The position numbers and the translations under genes were made by a program. Below the pieces are notes generated by a model. It did not search any database. It was not told the DNA's origin and was given only the letters and a program-made list of their open reading frames with translations. This document shows, piece by piece, positions 34,531 through 48,053 of a DNA stretch of 64,000 nucleotides. Numbering within the stretch: position 1 is the stretch's first letter; the number at the start of each line of letters is the position of its first letter. Source of the DNA: Diplocarpon mali (lineage: Eukaryota > Ascomycota > Leotiomycetes > Helotiales > Drepanopezizaceae); assembly GCA_024741835.1 (NCBI GenBank), contig JAENRP010000158.1, positions 35,394 through 99,393 on the forward strand, in the 5' to 3' direction.

Positions 34531-37389
34531 ATGTCCTTAAACAACTTAGGACTACTACCTACTTTTTTAATATCAATACTTAAAAATACTAATAATAATA
34601 ACAATTTTAAACTTTTCACTAACCCTTTATCTAAATCTTTTTAAACTTGTCCTAATCACTCTAAGATTGACTCAGATTCTGAATGCTCTTTAAGCCCTTT
34701 TGAATTTCGAAGTACTCCTTTTAGCAATCAATCTTATAATATTAAAGCTTCCCCTTTACCCCCTATAGATTCTATCAACTTAAACGGTTAGTATAAAATA
34801 ATAATAGCTGCATTTAAGGCTATTACTAGTCACTTTCCCCTCCCTAGTTCCCCTAGCGCTCCTTACTTTATAAGCACTAATATTACTAATTTCCTTAAGC
34901 AATATAAGGAAACTTATTACAATTTTAATATTATATAAGAGGATATGATTTCTCGACTTCCTTACTACTATAATTATACAAGTAAGGATATTATTAAATC
35001 CCTTCTCAAATAGAAAACGCATAGTTTATAAGAACTCCTTATTAAGGCTCTTAAGTCTGAATTTTAAGAATTTAATAGATAGCAGATTCGCAATACCCTA
35101 GCTTTCTTAAAGGAATTTGTTTTAATTACTTATACTCTTAAGGAACTTAAAAACTACTATCGGACTTTTACTTATATATCAAATACCTTAATCAGTTAGA
35201 AAATACTTAGCAAAGTTGAAAGAGGCCGCCTTTTCTTACTTAGATTACCTACTAGCCTTTGAAATAAGATCATTAAGCATTTTAGGATTAATGAGCAAGA
35301 CCTTATAACCTTTGTCTTATTTAAGGAATTCTTAGCCTTTGCTTTGAAATCAGATCTTAGTAAAAGAACTATTAATACTATAGAGTAGGAAAAAGCCCCT
35401 ACTCCCTCTTATACTAAAGACCTTAAGAGCCTGGTCTAAGAATACTTAAAAGCTTTAAAAGTTACAGAAGAGGCAAAGAAGAACCTAGTAGTTATACCTT
35501 TTACTCGCAGGCCCGACCTAAGAGTAAGATCCAACCTTAAAATTAAGGAACTTAAGACCTAATTTGCAAAACTCTAAATTTAAAGCTTAGAAATTAAGAT
35601 TAATAATCTCTTATAAGAAAAATAGCATATTCCTTAATTTAATAATAGATAAAACTCGACTATTATAAGCCAACCTAGTAGTTCCTATTATCAGACTCCT
35701 GCTTCTTATCATTTAGAATAACTAGCTAATATAAGAATGCAACAGCTAGCTAAAGAAGGAGGAATTGATTCTAATTAGCACTCTGCTAATATTAATGCTA
35801 TAAAGTACTAAGGAAACGGCAATAGAAGATAACTAACTTACAACTTTTGCAATAATAAAGAACCTAACTGCGCTCTATATAAGTATCGCAACGATTGCCC
35901 TCTTTTCCTTTGTTTTATTAATACTAGGGTTATATATATTAATAAGTATAGGATGCTTTATATTAGGGATCTTAGGCTAGAAGCTATCCCTATTAAAAAG
36001 TACTAGAATCGCTTATAGTTATAAACTATTCGAATAATAATATATAGTATAAAATAGGACGAGAATTTGGTCGAACAATAGCGTATTATAGATATAAATG
36101 CTAAAATTCCAACTTATATATATATAAGTCTAATTAGCAATCTACCTAAGGGAGTTCTTAAGGACTTAGCTTCTAATCAAATAGCTATAGAAGTTAGAGG
36201 CATCTCTATCTTAGGATAAGTTAATAATAATATTTCAGCTGATATTAATGCTACTTCTATATCTAAGAACCCTTGGAATTCTTAGCGTCCTTTTAGATCT
36301 TCTACTCCATTAATACTAATAAAACTAGCCAAAGTCCAGAAATCAGCATATGCAACTTAAGAATCTTAATATAGAGTTTAAACGCTAAAAGATACCTAAT
36401 AGTCTAGAACTATAATAGACAAAGATAAAGCCGATATAGCAGACGAATTGATTAAAGATATAATAGACGAAGATGGCTTTAAGCTTAAAGATTAAGAAGT
36501 TGAAGTTATTGCGCAGACCCTTAACCTTAAGCAAAAGAGACAGATATTAAAATAAGAGAAATTCATTAACAAATACGCTAGTTCAACTGTAATAGAAAAA
36601 GCTATAGAGAATATTATAGCCTAGCAAATTAACCTTATATTTAAAGACCTATTTAGTTTGATTAGACGCTTTAATAAAGTGCTAGGAAAGCATATCTTAG
36701 TTACTTTTAAAGATTTGAATAATAATAAGGAAATAGAAATTGTAATACAAAAGAACTTTAAGAAGCACTTAGCCTTGATCAAATATCTCTAAATTACAAA
36801 AGATAAAAGAACCTAGAGGTACTATAATATTATAGCGATAGTTTTAATATCTTAGAATATCAATCGAAATTGTTTAGCAATTGTAATAAAAAGCCCTATT
36901 ATTATTTATTTTATAAAAGAATTAGTTAAAGCAAAGGCTCTGATCGATTATAGTTTAAAAGTTAATATAATAATTAGAAAAGTGGTAGAAATAGCTCGAT
37001 TGATAATTATTAGCAATCGACTCCTTATTTATTCGACTGTCTCTAGATTAAAACACAATTTTAATAAATAGGTGAAAAACGTAAAGGTTAAAGTTAAAGG
37101 AATCGTTAATTATACTAACTTTCTAATAATAGAGAATTCTTTAAACGATATTCTTTTAAAAATGCCCTTTATTTTAAAATCTCAGCTAATATTTAACTAT
37201 CCTAAAGATAGGCTTATAAAAGCTAGCCTTTAAAATATAGATTGATCTTTAAAAGGATAAATAGTTATCGCAAGAGATATAGTCGAATTCTAAAATAAGG
37301 TTTTAAGAAACAATTAGCTAGTATAAGGGCTAGGCTTAATACTAGTAAAGGAAGGCACTTAGCAAGGAGTTATAGTAAAAGAAAGGTGA
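34531..37389 (+). pseudogene. E gag and protease, RIP-decayed
   Basis: ATG 34531 (MSLNNLGLLP) opens one long frame. An Asn/Ser-rich N-terminus leads to a capsid-like part (AAFKAITSHFPLPSSP, FLKQYKETYYNF, RLPYYYNYTSKDIIKSLL, VERGRLFLLRLPTSL, FKEFLAFALKSDLSKRTI). A zinc-knuckle-like segment follows (NFCNNKEPNCALYKYRNDCP, about 35840-35900). The aspartic protease region is around 36930-37200 (KALIDYSLKVNIII, from an ancestral DSG-like site; LLKMPFIL). Stops are at former Gln/Trp codons. This lineage of gypsy gag is common in ascomycetes. The frame ends near 37380, where pol continues in another frame. Confidence 0.85.
35502..35526 (+). repeat. 25-bp palindrome, copy 5, inside E gag
   Basis: In frame, encoding TRRPDLRV in the linker between capsid and zinc knuckle. 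Starts at a third codon position. Confidence 0.8.
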
Positions 37390-37417
37390 GTTTGCCGATT
37401 TTGAATAATAGCGATTT

Positions 37418-37442
37418 GACTTGCAGTCCTAGACTAGGAGTT
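37418..37442 (+). repeat. 25-bp palindrome, copy 6, in E pol
   Basis: Encodes TCSPRLGV in the pol frame, just after the frame junction. Third-position phase. Confidence 0.75.
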
Positions 37443-37579
37443 AAATCTGGAATTTTGAAAATTGGTATAATTAGAGTTTTATCGACTTAATAATTAAGAA
37501 AAAAGAAAAATAAGATAGAGAAGAGAGTTCGTTTTACAAATTTCAATAATTTACTAATTATTTTAAAAAACCTAAAAAC

Positions 37580-37604
37580 CACTTATAGGCCAGACTTGCA
37601 AGTG
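37580..37604 (+). repeat. 25-bp palindrome, copy 7, in E pol
   Basis: Encodes TYRPDLQV, only 137 bp after copy 6. Third-position phase. Confidence 0.75.
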
Positions 37605-39546
37605 AAAAATAATAAAATTACTAATAATATTTCTATCTACGCACTTTAAATTGACGACTTAGAAAATCTTTTATTTGTTTTTAAAAAGGAAAATTCGGAC
37701 TGTTTTATAGGATTTGATAAAAAAGGAAAGAAGTAAAGAAGTATAATACTAGCCAATATTCGAACTATATATAAAAGTAAGGCTAATAAAGTACAACTAG
37801 TAGATTAGGGAATCTCTAATAGCTTAAAGCCTAAAGGACTGGACGATTGGTTTAAATAAGATAAGAAGCTTCGACCTTTGAAGCCAGGTGGCAAATTCGA
37901 TAAGTTTATTATAGGTAGATTTTCTAATAAACCTATTAGATATTAGCTAATAAAAGAACATTTCGATATATTGAAAATTGGAGATAACTTAATAGAATAA
38001 GAATGCGAACTACTCTATAAAACCTTAACAAATCGAGAAGACGCCTTAGCTTTTGATTAGATAGAACTTAGCCAGATTTAAGAAGAGGTTACGCCTTATA
38101 TTAAAATTAAGATAATACCCTATAAAGCCTAGCAAGAGAAAACATTTAGGGTCCCTAAAGCTCTTTAAGAAAAGGTAATCGAAATATTAAAGGATAGGCT
38201 AAAGCAAGGAGTTCTTAAGTTCTGTAATAGCCCTTATAGAAACAAATGGTTCTTAGTTGCTAAGAAAGAGAAGGGAACTTATAGACTAATAATAGTAATA
38301 GTAAAGATGAACTGAGTAACTGTTAAAGACGCTAACGTTCCTCTAAATATAGATAAGTTCTTAAATGAATTCGCAGGATTAACCTATAGCTCTTTTATTA
38401 ACTTCTTCTTTAGATATAACCAATTTATTCTTAATATTAAATCGAGAGATATAATAGCAATTCAAACCCCTCTTAGGCTACTTCAGATAATAAGATTACC
38501 TTAAGAGGCTATAAATTCGATCGCTCAATTTGTTTAAGTAATCTATAAGATACTAATAGATTATATACCTAATATTACGCTCCCTTATATAGATAATATA
38601 GGAGTAAAAGGATTAAAATTATTTTATAACTATAAAGAAGTTCTTCCTAGTATATAACGATTTATAATAGAATATATTTAAAACCTAGACTAGGTGCTTA
38701 TATAATTTAAAAGGGTAAGAGCAATAGTTAGTCCGAAGTTATAATACTATCTTCTATTAATGGAAATTATTAGTTTTATTACTAATTCCAATGGCCGAAG
38801 TCCTTAGAGGGCTAAAGTACTTAAAATCGATAAATAAAAGAGGTATAACGATATAGCAAAAGCTCGCGCGTTTATTAGCGTTATAGTATACTATCGCATT
38901 TAGATTAAGGATTTCGCTAAAAAGGCAGCGCCTATTTACGCCTTATTTTAGAAAAGGGCTGAGTTTCAATAGGAGGAACCTTAAATAAAGGCTATAAAAC
39001 AACTGAAGCAAGCGTTGCTTAAAGTGCTATATCTGATCAAAATAGACTATAGAGCTAATGCTAGGCCAATTCTACTAATAGTTAACGTAAGCTTAATTAG
39101 ATAGGGTGCTATCCTTTAATAAGCTGATAGCTAATAGAAAAGATATTTAGCTCGCTTTAAAAGTGGTCTTTAAAATCTAGTAAAGATAAAGTATAATACT
39201 ATTAAATAGGAATGCAAAGGAGCTTTAAAAGTAATAAAAAAGATAAGAAGCGACCTTTATAGCACTTACTTTATCTTTGAAACTGATGCTAAAGTGTTAG
39301 TAAAACAACTAAATAGAGCTATAAGCAACCTACCTAGAGCTTTACTAATAAAATGGATTGCTTAAATAAGACTAATGGACTTTAAAGTCAAATACATTCT
39401 AAGAATAAAAAACACTATTATAGACGGCCTTTTAAGAAGAACTCGCCCCTACCCCTTTGATTTAATTAAAGAAGATAAAACAGATATTAATAAGTAGGTA
39501 GAGAACGAAGTTAGTTATCTATTGATATATTACCTTAAAGGGACTC

Positions 39547-39571
39547 GACTCCTAAGCCTAGCCCGCAAGTT
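39547..39571 (+). repeat. 25-bp palindrome, copy 8, in E pol, off-phase
   Basis: Lies in the linker between RNase H and the integrase zinc finger. It is read as LLSLARKL, the only in-ORF copy in a different codon phase. Confidence 0.75.
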
Positions 39572-40981
39572 AAATAAGAGAATTTTATCACCTAACTACT
39601 TAGGTAATTCTAAAGAAATCGCAAAATTTTTAATCATACTTAGATAACTAAAGACAATTGCTCTTAAGGATTTTTAGAAATTCAAAGCTAAAGCTTTAAT
39701 TTATCTAATATAAGGAAGACGATTGTTCAAAAGGAGTAATAACTTATTCCCTATATAACTCTACTTAGATAATAAAAAACTAAGGGCTAAGGCTATCTAG
39801 GATATTTATAAGGAAACTGGCCACTAAGGAGCTAAGTCTACTTACTACTAACTCTTAAGAAAATTCTTTTAGAAAGGCTCTTTTAAAGACTGCAAAGCTT
39901 TTGTAAAGAGTTGCATCCCTTATTAGAAACGAAAACCTAATTATAAGGAAAATCCCTTATTCTTAACCTAGCTATTAGGCCTTTTTTACAAAGTCAGCCT
40001 TAATATTATATAAGTACTAACTACTAAGAATAAGATAATATATTTTACTTTAGTAAAGGAAAACCTATTAGGATGGCCTAAAGGACGACCTTTAAGATCT
40101 GCTAACTTTGAATCTATTGTAAAGTTCCTTTAAGAAGATATAATCTATTACTATAGACTTTTTAATAGATTAACTATTAATAGAGGCCTTGAAAATAAAG
40201 GAGTAGTTAAAGCTTTCTTGCGAAAATATAGCATTAAATAGGTTCAAATCTTAGCGTATAATTCGAAAGCTAATAGAGTAGTAGAATAAGGATATTATAA
40301 TATTCTTAATAGTCTATCTAAAGTTACTTATAAAGGATTTAAGGATTAGATAAAACGCTTTTATAAAATACTCTTTACTTATTAAACGATAATCTATAAA
40401 CCGATTAAAGTTATACTATTCTTCCTTATCTATAGCAAAGAGGCATAGCTCCCTCTTAAATCCTAATAGCCTATTTAAAGATTATTCGACTATAGTCAAA
40501 TTCGGAACCGTTCCAATTTGCTTGTAATAAGATGCTAATAACTTAAGCTTTAAGATATAGATATAAAGGAAATCATTTTGCAAAAGAAACAATATTAGGA
40601 AAAAGCTAAGGAAGCGTAGGCTGCTTCTAAAGTATTTAAAACGCACCCTATTTGAAAAGATAATCTTATCTTAGTTTATAATATTGCAAGAAGTATTAAT
40701 ATATTAGCAAATATTAAACTTAACTATTAATAGCTTAATCTATTTAAGGTTAAATCCGAGTAGAAAGAAAAGGGATACTATTCTCTTTAAGAACTTAATA
40801 GAGTCGATATTAAGGGAACCTTTGCAGCTAACCAACTAAAGCGCTTTTATTAATGCGACTAGACCTTATTCCCTTTAAAAGACGAATTAGAAATTGATAT
40901 AACCTCCGAATCCTCTATAGGAACCGATAGCAATATAAGCAATTTTGAACCCTTAAATAAAGACTAAGATTTTTCCAATTT

Positions 40982-41006
40982 AACCTATAAGCCGGTCCTA
41001 TAAGTA
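40982..41006 (+). repeat. 25-bp palindrome, copy 9, in E pol tail
   Basis: Encodes TYKPVLQV after the integrase core. Third-position phase; right arm intact, loop worn. Confidence 0.7.
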
Positions 41007-41399
41007 AAGAATATTAAAATACTTAACTAATCGCAACCTTAAGTTATTATTCCTAAAATATCTAAAGAATGCAAGTAGGAATACTAAACGATTTCCTAGC
41101 CTATCAATTGTCTTACCTTCCTTTAATCCTTATTTTTACATTTTTAGCAAGGTCGCCTCCTTTATTATTTAAGATATAGATCTTTTAAGATCACTTTAAA
41201 TTCTTGCCTACTTTGACTTATTTTACATTCTTAATATTAGCCTTTAATTATAATATTCCTATTACTTTCCTTAAATAATAAATAAAAAGTCCAATTTCCT
41301 TAATATATATATAGTAAACCTATTGCAGCTTATATGCCTTTTTAATTCTTATACCCTATTAAACTCTCTTATTTATACTACCTATCTTTTATAAGCAAT

Positions 41400-41867
41400 A
41401 TGCCTCTAAAGAACTTATAAATGGTTTTATCTATTGCAATAAGGGATAAATAAGCACTAGTTATAAACTTCTCTTAAGATAGTAGAGCTATTGCATTATT
41501 AAAGAGCTTCAAATCGACCTATATAGCCTTAGGAGATATAAAGCAATAAAAACTCCTTTTAGCTTATGCGAATGCTATTAGTAACCTTTCAACCTAAGTA
41601 GCCCTTAGAATTCTCTAATTTAATAACTTCCTAACCGAAGAATTAAGACTAAAGGGAATCTCTAAAGAGGAATTCTTAGCTGACGCAGATTAATATATAA
41701 CCTTGGCTAACACTTTTAAAACGGACTAAGACAAAAGAGAAGAATCTATTTAATAATTAGATAATTTAGCTACTAATAAGAGAGGACTCCTATTTCGTTT
41801 GCGCTTTCTAACAAATATTAATTCTAATAATAGAAGACAAGTGTTATTAAAAATTCTTAAGGAAAAT
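41400..41867 (+). pseudogene. E ORF2, exon-like part 1 of 3 (split by F1 and F2)
   Basis: ATG 41400 opens a frame (MPLKNL, VLSIAIRDK, INFSxDSRAIALLKSF, LRLKGISKEEFLADADxYI, TNINSNNRRxVLLKILKEN) that runs in phase into F1. Leaving out F1 and F2 with one target copy each, the pieces 41400-41867, 49474-51296 and 58874-59945 add to 3,363 nt, exactly 1,121 codons with the stop. All internal stops are of the RIP type. The product is paralogous to ORF3. The N-terminus is charged and helical-looking, with no signal peptide or membrane segment. The middle has a conserved block (LYN-SLIQQ-HYRLYL). The C-terminus is basic (KRRRL), like a nuclear signal. No known family is recognised. Confidence 0.7.
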
Positions 41868-42065
41868 TGTTGTGCAGAATGGGCGGAGTCTCCACTTATT
41901 CTGGAGACCCTCCACGTGACTCCTGCTAAGTCATAGACTCTCCCTTTTCTTTCCGAAGTCTCCTTACTATATATATATTAGATAATAATATAATCAATCA
42001 TCTTTATCTATATTAGCAAGCCTCTTAAGCGACCTAATAAAGGCCCTTTAGCCGACCGTACTATA
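41868..42065 (+). repeat. F1 5' LTR
   Basis: From TGTTGTGCAG to GTACTATA (ancestral end probably CACCACA), 198 bp. Confidence 0.9.
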
Positions 42066-42076
42066 GTTATAAGCCC
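42066..42076 (+). promoter_or_regulatory. F1 primer binding site, initiator-Met half-tRNA type
   Basis: gttataagccc follows the LTR directly. Undoing one G-to-A change, it pairs with the initiator tRNA-Met anticodon arm, as in element G. F2 has the same site (complement at 58660-58670). Confidence 0.6.
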
Positions 42077-42270
42077 TATAAGCATTTTAATATGCTTTCT
42101 CTTTGCATATAACCGGCTAAAGGGCCCTTTGAGCTCTTAACCGACTTTTCGAGTATTTATAATAACTCGAAGGACCTTCATTTTCAATTAATAAATCTCC
42201 AATTTCCGATCGAACCTCATTTGCAAACTTCATTTATATACCTAACCTTTTTCATTAGACTCTATTTAAT

Positions 42271-45200
42271 ATATCTAACTCTTCGAGTATCTCTAAGCCT
42301 CGCTTTAATACCTTTGCCTTTTAGGTAAAGTGGTTTAGTAAATATATATTCTTCGCTAAGCTCTATAATATTACCATTTTTGCTAATCTGAGACTCTTAT
42401 TTAAATCAATTATAAAGACCGAGCCTTAAGCTCCCTTTATATAGGAGCTTAAGGAATTGGAAATAGCTAACCTCTGTATAGCATACGCGAGGTTATATAA
42501 AGAGTATATAGCGACTCTATCCAAATAGATTTACGCCCGCTTTCCCTTAGGAGATCTATTAAAGGCTCCTCTTCTATAGGCTTTTTATAAAGACATTAAG
42601 GATGAGTATAAAATCCTAATAAAGGAGTACTATATGCATAAGGAAACTTAGAAGACCTAATGCAAATACTATAAGCTACTACTTAAATAGGTCTCTAAGA
42701 CCGTCGACAGAACGCTCTTAGCTTCTGCGATAGCTTAAGTATAAATCCAAGCTAAGAAGCTCTCCTCCTTAATACCTAATAGAGATACTCTTATAAGTGG
42801 AACTACTACTAATAACCCGCATTCCATTTTAGTAAACTAGCAACTCTTACTCTAAGGCCTAGTATCCATTTTAAAGTGTAATATTGCGCCTTCTAATAAG
42901 GCTATTCAGTCTCAGACAAGGCTTTAGTATTGCAACGTATTACGTTAAGGCAAGACTAAGAGAACTAATACTTAGCAGTAGATTCGGGAGTAGTAGGAGG
43001 CGTACCGCTTAATAGAATAATATAATCTTCTTAAGATCAAAGGGAGATTAAGAGTTACTAACTTTTTAGATTTAATTATAGTAAAGATCAATCTAAGTTA
43101 GGCGACTTACTTAAAGGAGGAAATCATTACTAATAAGCAGATAGGAACCTTATATAAGTATAACCTAATATAGCTAAGCCGCGCCCTAGCAGGCATTGAA
43201 TCTAATAGAGCGATTGATAATAAAGGGCTAGCAGTTTTTGCTACTTAAGAGTCTCTCTTAGATGCCGAAACCCCTTCGCAGGCTTTAGCGAGCAGCTCTT
43301 AAAATCGCTCTATAAGTTTTAAAAGGAAGATCAGGCCTAAGTGCCCTTATAAAGGCTTTAAAAATCACTATTAGAAGCCCTAGGACTGTCGGAAACTATT
43401 ATATGCTATAGACGGGCGCAAGGAAAATATAAAGGTTCTCCCCTTGCAAAAGGAGGTCCTACGAATACAAAAGGCGTTAAACGCAAGAGACCAGTTCAAG
43501 GGTCTTTAAGCATAGCTTAAGGAGAATAATATTATAGTAATAGCGATTGATAAATTCAAGGGAAAGGCTTTAGCCTCTAAGGAAGACGGTTTAAGTAATA
43601 AAAGGGAGAACTTACTAGTCTTTATAATAATAGATCCCTCTGCCTTTAACGCTTTTAAAGAATCGTTTAACGTCTACTACCTCTTTAAGCTAGAACGCTA
43701 CCTACTCTCCTTAAGTACGCTCCTTAATAATTGCGCGGCCACTTATATCGTTAATTTAAAGGATTTACTTATCGTAAGCACCTTTAAGCCTTTTAGCGAC
43801 TCATAGCAATATATGGAAGTAGGTACCTTAAGACTCCTAATTATTAAAAGAGGTAATAGATATATAGCAGACTCTCTTCTATAGCGTAATAGCTCTCCTA
43901 TAGGGATAACGCTTTGCAACGTTGCTATTATAAAGGAGTTTACTACTAATATTATCTTAAAGAGGCTCCTTACGAATAAGGGTTTTTAGTACTCTAGAGT
44001 AGACCTTACTTTACGCTTTAAGAGTATTAGAGATTCTATAAAGCGAGCTTAGTTAAAGCGTTACTATAATCTCATTTTCTTTAAATATAAGCCTATTAAC
44101 TATTTGGATCTCTTAAATATGCTTTAATATAACTTCTTTGCCTTAATAGCGTTCCTTATAGCTAAGATAACGCTTTATAATAGGTTCCAGTCTAGCTATG
44201 CACCTACTAAGGTATAGGATAATAATGCATATACTTAGTACCTTTGCGCTAGCTACTTAGGCGCAGAGGCTCTCTAAGTGCTAGTTAAGTGCGCTAAGAG
44301 AGTAAAGATCAGGGGAATACAAAGGCTAGAGTACCCTATATGCGTAGTAGCATCTATTAGGTAAGTTATTTCTCGCGCTACCTTTAAGAACCGATCTTTA
44401 AGGCCCTTCTTTAAGATCTCCTAGGATCTCTTTAACTTTTTAAATAACTTATATAATAGTTGCTTATAGGTTCTTTTAATTAAGGATAAGTATAGTAGTA
44501 TGCTTTAAACGTTCTTACTAAGATCGAAGGGTAAAGACGTAGTTATAAAGGTCCTTTAGGCCTTTAAAGCATAAGTAAAACGCTAATATAGGCTTTCAAT
44601 TTGCAAGATTAGGCAAGATAATAATACTTTAATAATCTCCTTAAGGGAAGACTCTTTTATAGAGTACTAGAAATAGGTAAAAGAGGAAGGAATCGATTTA
44701 GAGCTTACTCTTATTTATATATACTAACCGAATAGAGGCGTAAAGCGAGTAGGAAAGGAGTTGATTAAACGCTTTATTAAAATAAGAATCTATACTAGGC
44801 TTTTAGTAAGCCTTTGGCTAAAGGTTATAAAGGCTACTATATACCTTTATAATATCTCCTTACTCATTAAGAAGAAGATGATCTTATTAAGCAAGGCTCT
44901 CTTTAGTTGGTTTAAGTAGTATTTTCAATTCTATAAGCTGCTACTTATTAAGTAGATAATAGCAAGCTTAAAGCCTGATTGGAGTCGCGTTTATACGTAT
45001 AACGCTTGCGCATACCCTTTAATTAAGAAGAGGAAGGCAAGAAGGGACCGCCGAACCTTTAAAATTGAACTATAAGGGCACTTAGGTTACTTAATTAAAT
45101 ATATTACCTTTAATATTTATAGAATCTGGGTTCCTATGCTTTAGTAAGTAATAATAACTTATAATATCGAATTTGATAAGTCTCTCTTTTATAATTTAAA

Positions 45201-47793
45201 AGCTAAGCGCGCAAATCCTATATTACGCTAAGAACTTAAGATAACCCTCTAATTGATCGAAGAAGGAGAGGGAGCTTAAGACGCTAAGTTCGAAGGCATT
45301 TTCAAGGAATCGGAGCTTATTGTAAAGCTGAACGCAATCGCTGCAGAAGAAGCCGCTATATAGGAAGAGCTTATATTATAGACCGACGCTGCTTTATAGC
45401 CTTTAACCAATGATATAAAAGGCCTTAACTTAAATCCAAATTCTTTAAGAGACCCGCTTAGAAACTTAAGGGTAAAAGCAAGCAAACTAAAAGCTACTTT
45501 GCCAGTTTTTAAAAAGGCAAATGGCAATTAGAGCTTAAGGGTAATGATTCCTTATAGAGGCCCTACTAAAGAAGGAACTATAGACGACTCTAAGGGAATC
45601 TTTAGAGACGAGTTCTATAGGGCGATCGGCAGATCTTTAGCTGCTATTTTGCATAAGAATAAAGATAGCTTAAGGGCTTTAAGATAAAGTCTTCAGTTAT
45701 AAAGGTAGGCCTTAGTAAACTCTAGTAGAAGGCTAAAGGTACCGCTACTAAGATCTGGGAGGAGCTCTAATAGTCTTATAAAAAGCGATTTAGTAAAAGG
45801 AGTAGGCCTTAATAATATAATACCTTAAGTTATAATACTAGCTTAAAGACTATAGATTTAAGAGATAGAGCCACCTAAACTCTTAAAGGAACCTCTAGTA
45901 ATAATAAAAATAGAAGAGGAGACCTATAGAGAAAAGCGTAAGGAGGAACTCCCTCTTTTTAAATAAAAGAGGATAAGACGCTTAAGTATTAAGTAATAAG
46001 AGACTTTAAAAGTATACGCTACTGCTTTAAAGTATATACTCTTTTAAAGCAATATTAATTTACCTTACTTCTTATATACGCAAGAGTTTATATCAACTTT
46101 TTAAGCGAACGAATAGATAAGAGAGGATAGGAAGGACTATTTGACAATTTATACAATTATTAAAGCTGCAATTAATAGTTGGGCAAAGGACGGAGCGCAG
46201 TCTCTTAACCGCCTATAGTACTAAGGCTCTTTACCAAAGCCTTTAAAAGGATAGCTAGACTTAGAGAAGTACCCTTTTAGCAAACAATTTAAGGAAGGAG
46301 GGCGCTAGGAGATTAGGAATTTAGAATTTCGGAGTTGCTAAAGAATTGTGCAAAGGGATTACTCAAAGCCCTTGCCGATATTATTAAAATAGGTTTTTAC
46401 CTATAAGGTTAATAGCTCTAGCGAGCTTCTAAAGTGCCGATTATAGCTAATTATACAAAGGGATCTTTAAAATAAAGCTTTAATTTTCTCAACCTATACA
46501 ACTACGCTTGCAGCAAGGTCTTTTAAAGTACTAATAGCGCTTGCTATATACTTTAATATAGAAGTAAAGTAGTTTAATATTATTAATGCATTTGTTAACG
46601 CTCTTAAAGACTTAAGGAGTGCTTTAATCATATGCTTCCTACTAAATGGCTTTAAGCGCCTTAGTATAGTAGTAGAACTGGACCGCGCGCTCTATAAGCT
46701 AAAAGACTCTCTAGTGCTATAGTATAAGAACTTCGCAGGAACGCTCAAAGGCCTTTAACTCAAGCTATTAGGTAAGGAGCCTTATATTTTCATAATAAAG
46801 GATCGTATAGTCTTTATAGCGTTTTATATTAACGATATTTAAGTATTATATAAGGCCTTTAACTTAAATCAGGCGACTTATCTGATTAAAGACCTAAAGA
46901 GAGCGTATAAGCTTACTATTATAGGAAATATCTCCTAGTTCTTTAGAATAAGGATTATTTAAAATAGGAAGGTAAAGAGGATCTCCTTAGTTTATAATAC
47001 TTATATTAAGAAGATCGCTTAAAAGTTCGGAGCTAATATAAGGAGAGTGCCTAATACTCTACTACTAAAGAAGGAGTTTATTAAGAACTTAAGGCAAGCT
47101 TTCTTAGAAAAGGTAAAAGAGTACTAAGAGAAAATAGACTCTATTCTTTATATAGCAATTATAATATGCCTAAACGTTGCGTTTGCAGCCTTTTAATTGT
47201 CTTTCTTCCTAACTAATCCAAGCTTTAAGTACCTTTTAACCGCGGATTAAACGCTTTAATACCTATATAGTATGCGCTTCTTAGGAATTGCCTATAGCTT
47301 TAAGGCTAAGGAATACCAATTGGTCGCTTCTTTAGATGCTTCTTTTAAAGATGACTAAGAGACCCGCAGATCCTTTTAAGGATACGTCTTCTTCCTATTT
47401 AAAAGACCGATTATTTAAAAAGCGAATCGCCAAGCGACTATTACGCTCTCCTTTATTAAAGCAGAACTCTATAGTATAGTTTCTATTGCGAAAGAGATAA
47501 TAGCTATAAAACGCCTCTTTAAGGAGATTCGCATAGACTCCCTTTTTAAATAGAATATATATTATAATAACTAATAGATGATTTAGCTAATTATTATAAA
47601 AAATAAAAAGATTAAGACAAGCCTTTAATATATCGAAATTAGCAATATATAAATCTACTAAAAGTACTAAAAAGGAAGCTTTTAAATAATCTACCTCCTT
47701 ACTAAGGAGATATACGCAGATAGGCTTATTAAAAATCTAAACTGCTAAAAGTTTAAAAGCTTTATTCATTTATTAAACCTTTAGAGCTTTTAA
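42271..47793 (+). pseudogene. F1 gag-pol, RIP-decayed
   Basis: One frame. The start codon is ATA here but ATG in F2, followed by SNSSSI-KPRFNTFAF. Gag includes a zinc-knuckle-like CPYKGFKNHYxKPxDC (about 43342-43390). The protease region is LLNNCAATYIVNLKDLL (about 43715-43770). Integrase is about 44400-45300 (LQGHLGYLIKYITFNIYRIWVP) and RT about 46540-46960 (FNIINAFVNA, ELDRALYKLKDSL). The box reads YIND (46825-46836), with the first aspartate lost. RNase H is about 47330-47740 (SLDASFKDD, FIKAELYSIVSIAKEIIA). It ends near TAA 47791. It is a Ty1/copia family distinct from Copia-1 and D. Confidence 0.9.
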
Positions 47794-48053
47794 ATAATCG
47801 TTTAGCAACTTGCACTTACTAGCAAGTAGTTACTTATTACTAAGAGACTTATACTTATAAGCTCTTACTCTCTTATAATTACGTTTATTTATTTTCTCTT
47901 ATAAAGCGTATTATAGAAGCTTTTCCTTTTTTAAAAATATAGAATAGGTAACGTTCTTAAGCTGCTATTATAAGGCGCGACCCTCTCTCAGATTCTCTTA
48001 GCTAGGGCTAAGAGCTGAGACGCTATAGCCAAGAGCTCCGCACAGATCTCCTC

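Larger units (their letters stand above)
37377..41216 (+). pseudogene. E pol: RT, RNase H, integrase, RIP-decayed
   Basis: This frame is shifted -1 relative to gag-protease; both frames read well up to the junction at 37377-37389. RT runs from about 38100 (LKFCNSPYRNKWFLVAKK, FFFRYNQFILNIKSRD, LRLLQIIRLPQ). Its active box reads YIDN (38586-38597) instead of YIDD. RNase H is at about 39230-39440 (YFIFETDAKVLVKQLN, LIKWIAQIRLMDF). The integrase zinc finger is at about 39805-39930 (YKETGHxGAKSTYYxLL, CKAFVKSCIPYQ), and the core runs to about 40400 (YNSKANRVVE). The C-terminal part reads ISKECKxEYxTIS, INCLTFL and RYRSFKITLNS before TGA 41214. These blocks are typical of ascomycete gypsy pol. Confidence 0.87.

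Noticed and set aside
41217..41399. A 3' LTR of the E gypsy between pol and ORF2
   Set aside because: No similarity to 33577-33900 was found and the gap is only 183 bp. A very worn LTR cannot be fully excluded.
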